Shown here: positions 62,444 to 64,000 of the stretch, piece by piece
Numbering within the stretch: position 1 is the stretch's first letter
Layout: each line of letters begins with the position of its first letter
NCBI RefSeq assembly: GCF_017726655.1
Contig: NZ_CP072308.1
Span: forward strand, 1,054,001 to 1,118,000
Source: Agrobacterium tumefaciens
GTDB lineage: Bacteria > Pseudomonadota > Alphaproteobacteria > Rhizobiales > Rhizobiaceae
Length of the DNA stretch: 64,000 nucleotides
Reading direction: 5' to 3'
Made by a program: the position numbers and the translations under genes
The notes under the pieces: generated by a model
The model's input: the letters and a program-made list of their open reading frames with translations, nothing else
What the model was told of the DNA's origin: nothing
The model's database searches: none

Positions 62444-64000
62444 ATGACGAACGTGCGGCGGGCGACTGCGGGCGATGAGCGGCCGTATGCCAAATTTTCT
62501 GATCTTGCGGCCTGGGGCGAAAGGCTTTCCAGCGACCTCATGGGTTTGATGAATGGCGCCGACCGTCCGGCGCCGCAGGTCGAGACCCTGTTGAAGCGTC
62601 TCATTCCTATTCTCATCCTCGCCTTCCTCGTGGTCGTTGCGGCCTCGCGCATGCTCGGCATTGCGGCAGAATACGGCCGTATGGAAGAGGCCGCTCGCCA
62701 CTCCACGGCGCTGACGGCACTCACCGCCAAGGCCGCGCTTCTCAACAAGGGCGCGGTCTTTGCCGCACAGGATCGCGCCGGTGCCGAAGCAAGCCTTGTC
62801 GCTGCCCTTCCGTCCGGCAGCCTCGCTGATGGCACGATGGTGCTGCTTTCGGGCAGCAACGGCCGCATCTTCGCCGGTGCGGGCGAGGAAGCGATGCTGT
62901 ATGTCGGCACCTCGCTGCCTGCCCTCCTGCCGGAGATCGCCATCGTACAGCGTTTTCCCGGTGCGCCCGGCACCATCGAGACCAATATCGATGGCCAGCA
63001 GCATTATGCGACGATGATCCCGTTTGGCGATGACGGCGCGATGGTGATCGCGGCGCGTTCGCTGCAGCCGATCCGCTCCTTCTGGCGCAGCGAAATCGCC
63101 ATGAACGTGACGCTGTTTGCCGGCATCTCCTCCATCCTGCTTGTCGTGCTTTATGCCTATTACATGCAGGTGAAGCGCGCCCGCGACGCGGACGATATCT
63201 TTGCGGAATCCAACTTGCGGGTGGAAACGGCGCTGTCGCGCGGCCGCTGCGGCCTGTGGGATTTCGATCTTTCCAGCCGCCGCATGTTCTGGTCCGGTTC
63301 GCTTTATGAAATTCTGGGTATGCCGCCAAAGGCAGCGCCGCTCTCCTTTTCAGACGCAGCCCGCATGATGCATTCCGAAGACGGTAATCTCTATGAACTT
63401 GCCCGCGCCGTCGGCTGCGGCAACCTGCGCCAGATCGACCAGATTTTCCGCATGCGCCATTCCAAGGGGCATTATGTCTGGCTGCGGGCCCGTGCGCAGG
63501 TCATCCGCACGAATAACGGTCCGCGTGTCATCGGCATCGCCATGGACGTCACCGAGCAGCACCGTCTTGCCCAGCGTTATGCAGAGGCCGACCAGCGCCT
63601 CGCAGACGCGATCGAATCCACCTCGGAAGCCTTCGTGCTGTGGGACAAGAACGATCGCCTCGTGATGTGCAACACCCACTACCAGAAGGCCTATGGCCTG
63701 CCGGACAGCGTGCTTGTGGCCGGGACCGAAAAAAGCACGGTCCATGCCGCCGCCGCCCGCCCTGTCGTCGAACGCCGCGTTGCCGATGCGGACCAGTCCG
63801 GCCTGTCCCGCACAACGGAAGTGCAGCTCGCCGATAATCGCTGGCTGCAGATCAACGAACGCCGCACCCGCGACGGTGGCCTCGTCTCTGTCGGCACCGA
63901 TATCACGCTTCTCAAGCGCCATCAGGAACGACTGCGCGATTCCGAGCGCCGGCTGATGGCTACCATTGGCGATCTCTCGGCCTCGCAGCACAAATTGGAG
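62444..64000 (+). CDS. pleC: PleC/PdhS-type sensor histidine kinase (3' truncated)
   Basis: The frame runs from 62444 to the window edge without a stop: 519 visible residues and no kinase core yet. Membrane segments at about 53-70 and 222-240 enclose a 150-residue periplasmic domain. PAS domains follow at about 259-375 (GLWDFDLSSRRMFW) and 386-500 (AFVLWDKNDRLVMCN). This order and the VLWDKNDRL motif fit the PleC/DivJ/PdhS kinases that control DivK and CtrA. The gene symbol rests on this and on position, so it stays tentative. AAAGGCGGG precedes the ATG. A CtrA-type box lies about 95 bases upstream. Confidence 0.7.
   Translation, partial: MTNVRRATAGDERPYAKFSDLAAWGERLSSDLMGLMNGADRPAPQVETLLKRLIPILILAFLVVVAASRMLGIAAEYGRMEEAARHSTALTALTAKAALLNKGAVFAAQDRAGAEASLVAALPSGSLADGTMVLLSGSNGRIFAGAGEEAMLYVGTSLPALLPEIAIVQRFPGAPGTIETNIDGQQHYATMIPFGDDGAMVIAARSLQPIRSFWRSEIAMNVTLFAGISSILLVVLYAYYMQVKRARDADDIFAESNLRVETALSRGRCGLWDFDLSSRRMFWSGSLYEILGMPPKAAPLSFSDAARMMHSEDGNLYELARAVGCGNLRQIDQIFRMRHSKGHYVWLRARAQVIRTNNGPRVIGIAMDVTEQHRLAQRYAEADQRLADAIESTSEAFVLWDKNDRLVMCNTHYQKAYGLPDSVLVAGTEKSTVHAAAARPVVERRVADADQSGLSRTTEVQLADNRWLQINERRTRDGGLVSVGTDITLLKRHQERLRDSERRLMATIGDLSASQHKLE

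Overview
The window is GC-rich alphaproteobacterial chromosome, most probably from the Agrobacterium/Rhizobium group. Support comes from two RopA-type porins, the lepB-rnc-era block, a single bifunctional Rel, DUF3563 and DUF2147 proteins, a PleC-type kinase at the right edge, CtrA-type boxes (TTAA-N7-TTAA) with GANTC sites, and a roughly 110-bp palindromic repeat in six intergenic regions. From memory, unchecked, the order resembles the circular chromosome of Agrobacterium fabrum C58. I see no prophage, insertion sequence, CRISPR array, rRNA operon or conjugation module. This is mainly core genome with a few small accessory patches.

Layout. 1-8 kb: a truncated glyoxalase/hydrolase fusion, a large DUF2339 membrane protein, HD and MOSC proteins, a methyltransferase and an MFS carrier. 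8-14 kb, minus strand: DUF2062-acpS, lepB-rnc-era, an Fnr-like regulator, a single-domain response regulator and recO. 14-18 kb: DUF3563, rel, rpoZ and a NYN protein. 18-25 kb: a soluble globin-coupled chemoreceptor, smpB (with a suspicious frame shift at its expected start), dapA and a lytic transglycosylase with a CtrA box. 24.5-28 kb: two tandem porins with shared ends, a 40-aa membrane peptide and tRNA-Ser(GCU). 28-35.6 kb: small envelope proteins, an aldolase, a ferredoxin-reductase-like flavoprotein and a HisC-like aminotransferase. 35.6-46.7 kb: amn, vapBC with a palindromic operator, OsmC, a class III aminotransferase, a lipid kinase, an MFS carrier, mgtE behind an upstream-ORF leader, uppP, and a divergent HxlR/alcohol dehydrogenase pair. 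46.8-64 kb: pentapeptide protein, ETF-QO, a patch with a phosphatase and a divergent TetR/EamA pair that seems to truncate a neighbour, SDR, GGDEF, an Hsp70-like protein, a uracil-DNA glycosylase relative lacking two iron-sulfur ligands, another EamA, pepN, a CMD protein and the start of pleC.

How the genes work together. Rel and the omega subunit link stringent control to RNA polymerase. Era, RNase III, SmpB and tRNA-Ser serve RNA processing and translation. UppP, Slt, DapA, LepB and the porins serve the envelope. PleC and the CtrA boxes point to cell-cycle control. The most promising regulatory element is the mgtE leader: an 18-codon reading frame whose end overlaps one of two mutually exclusive hairpins upstream of the transporter ribosome-binding site. 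No wholly new multi-gene system is evident. The novelty lies in small proteins, leader RNAs and enzymes with missing active-site residues.
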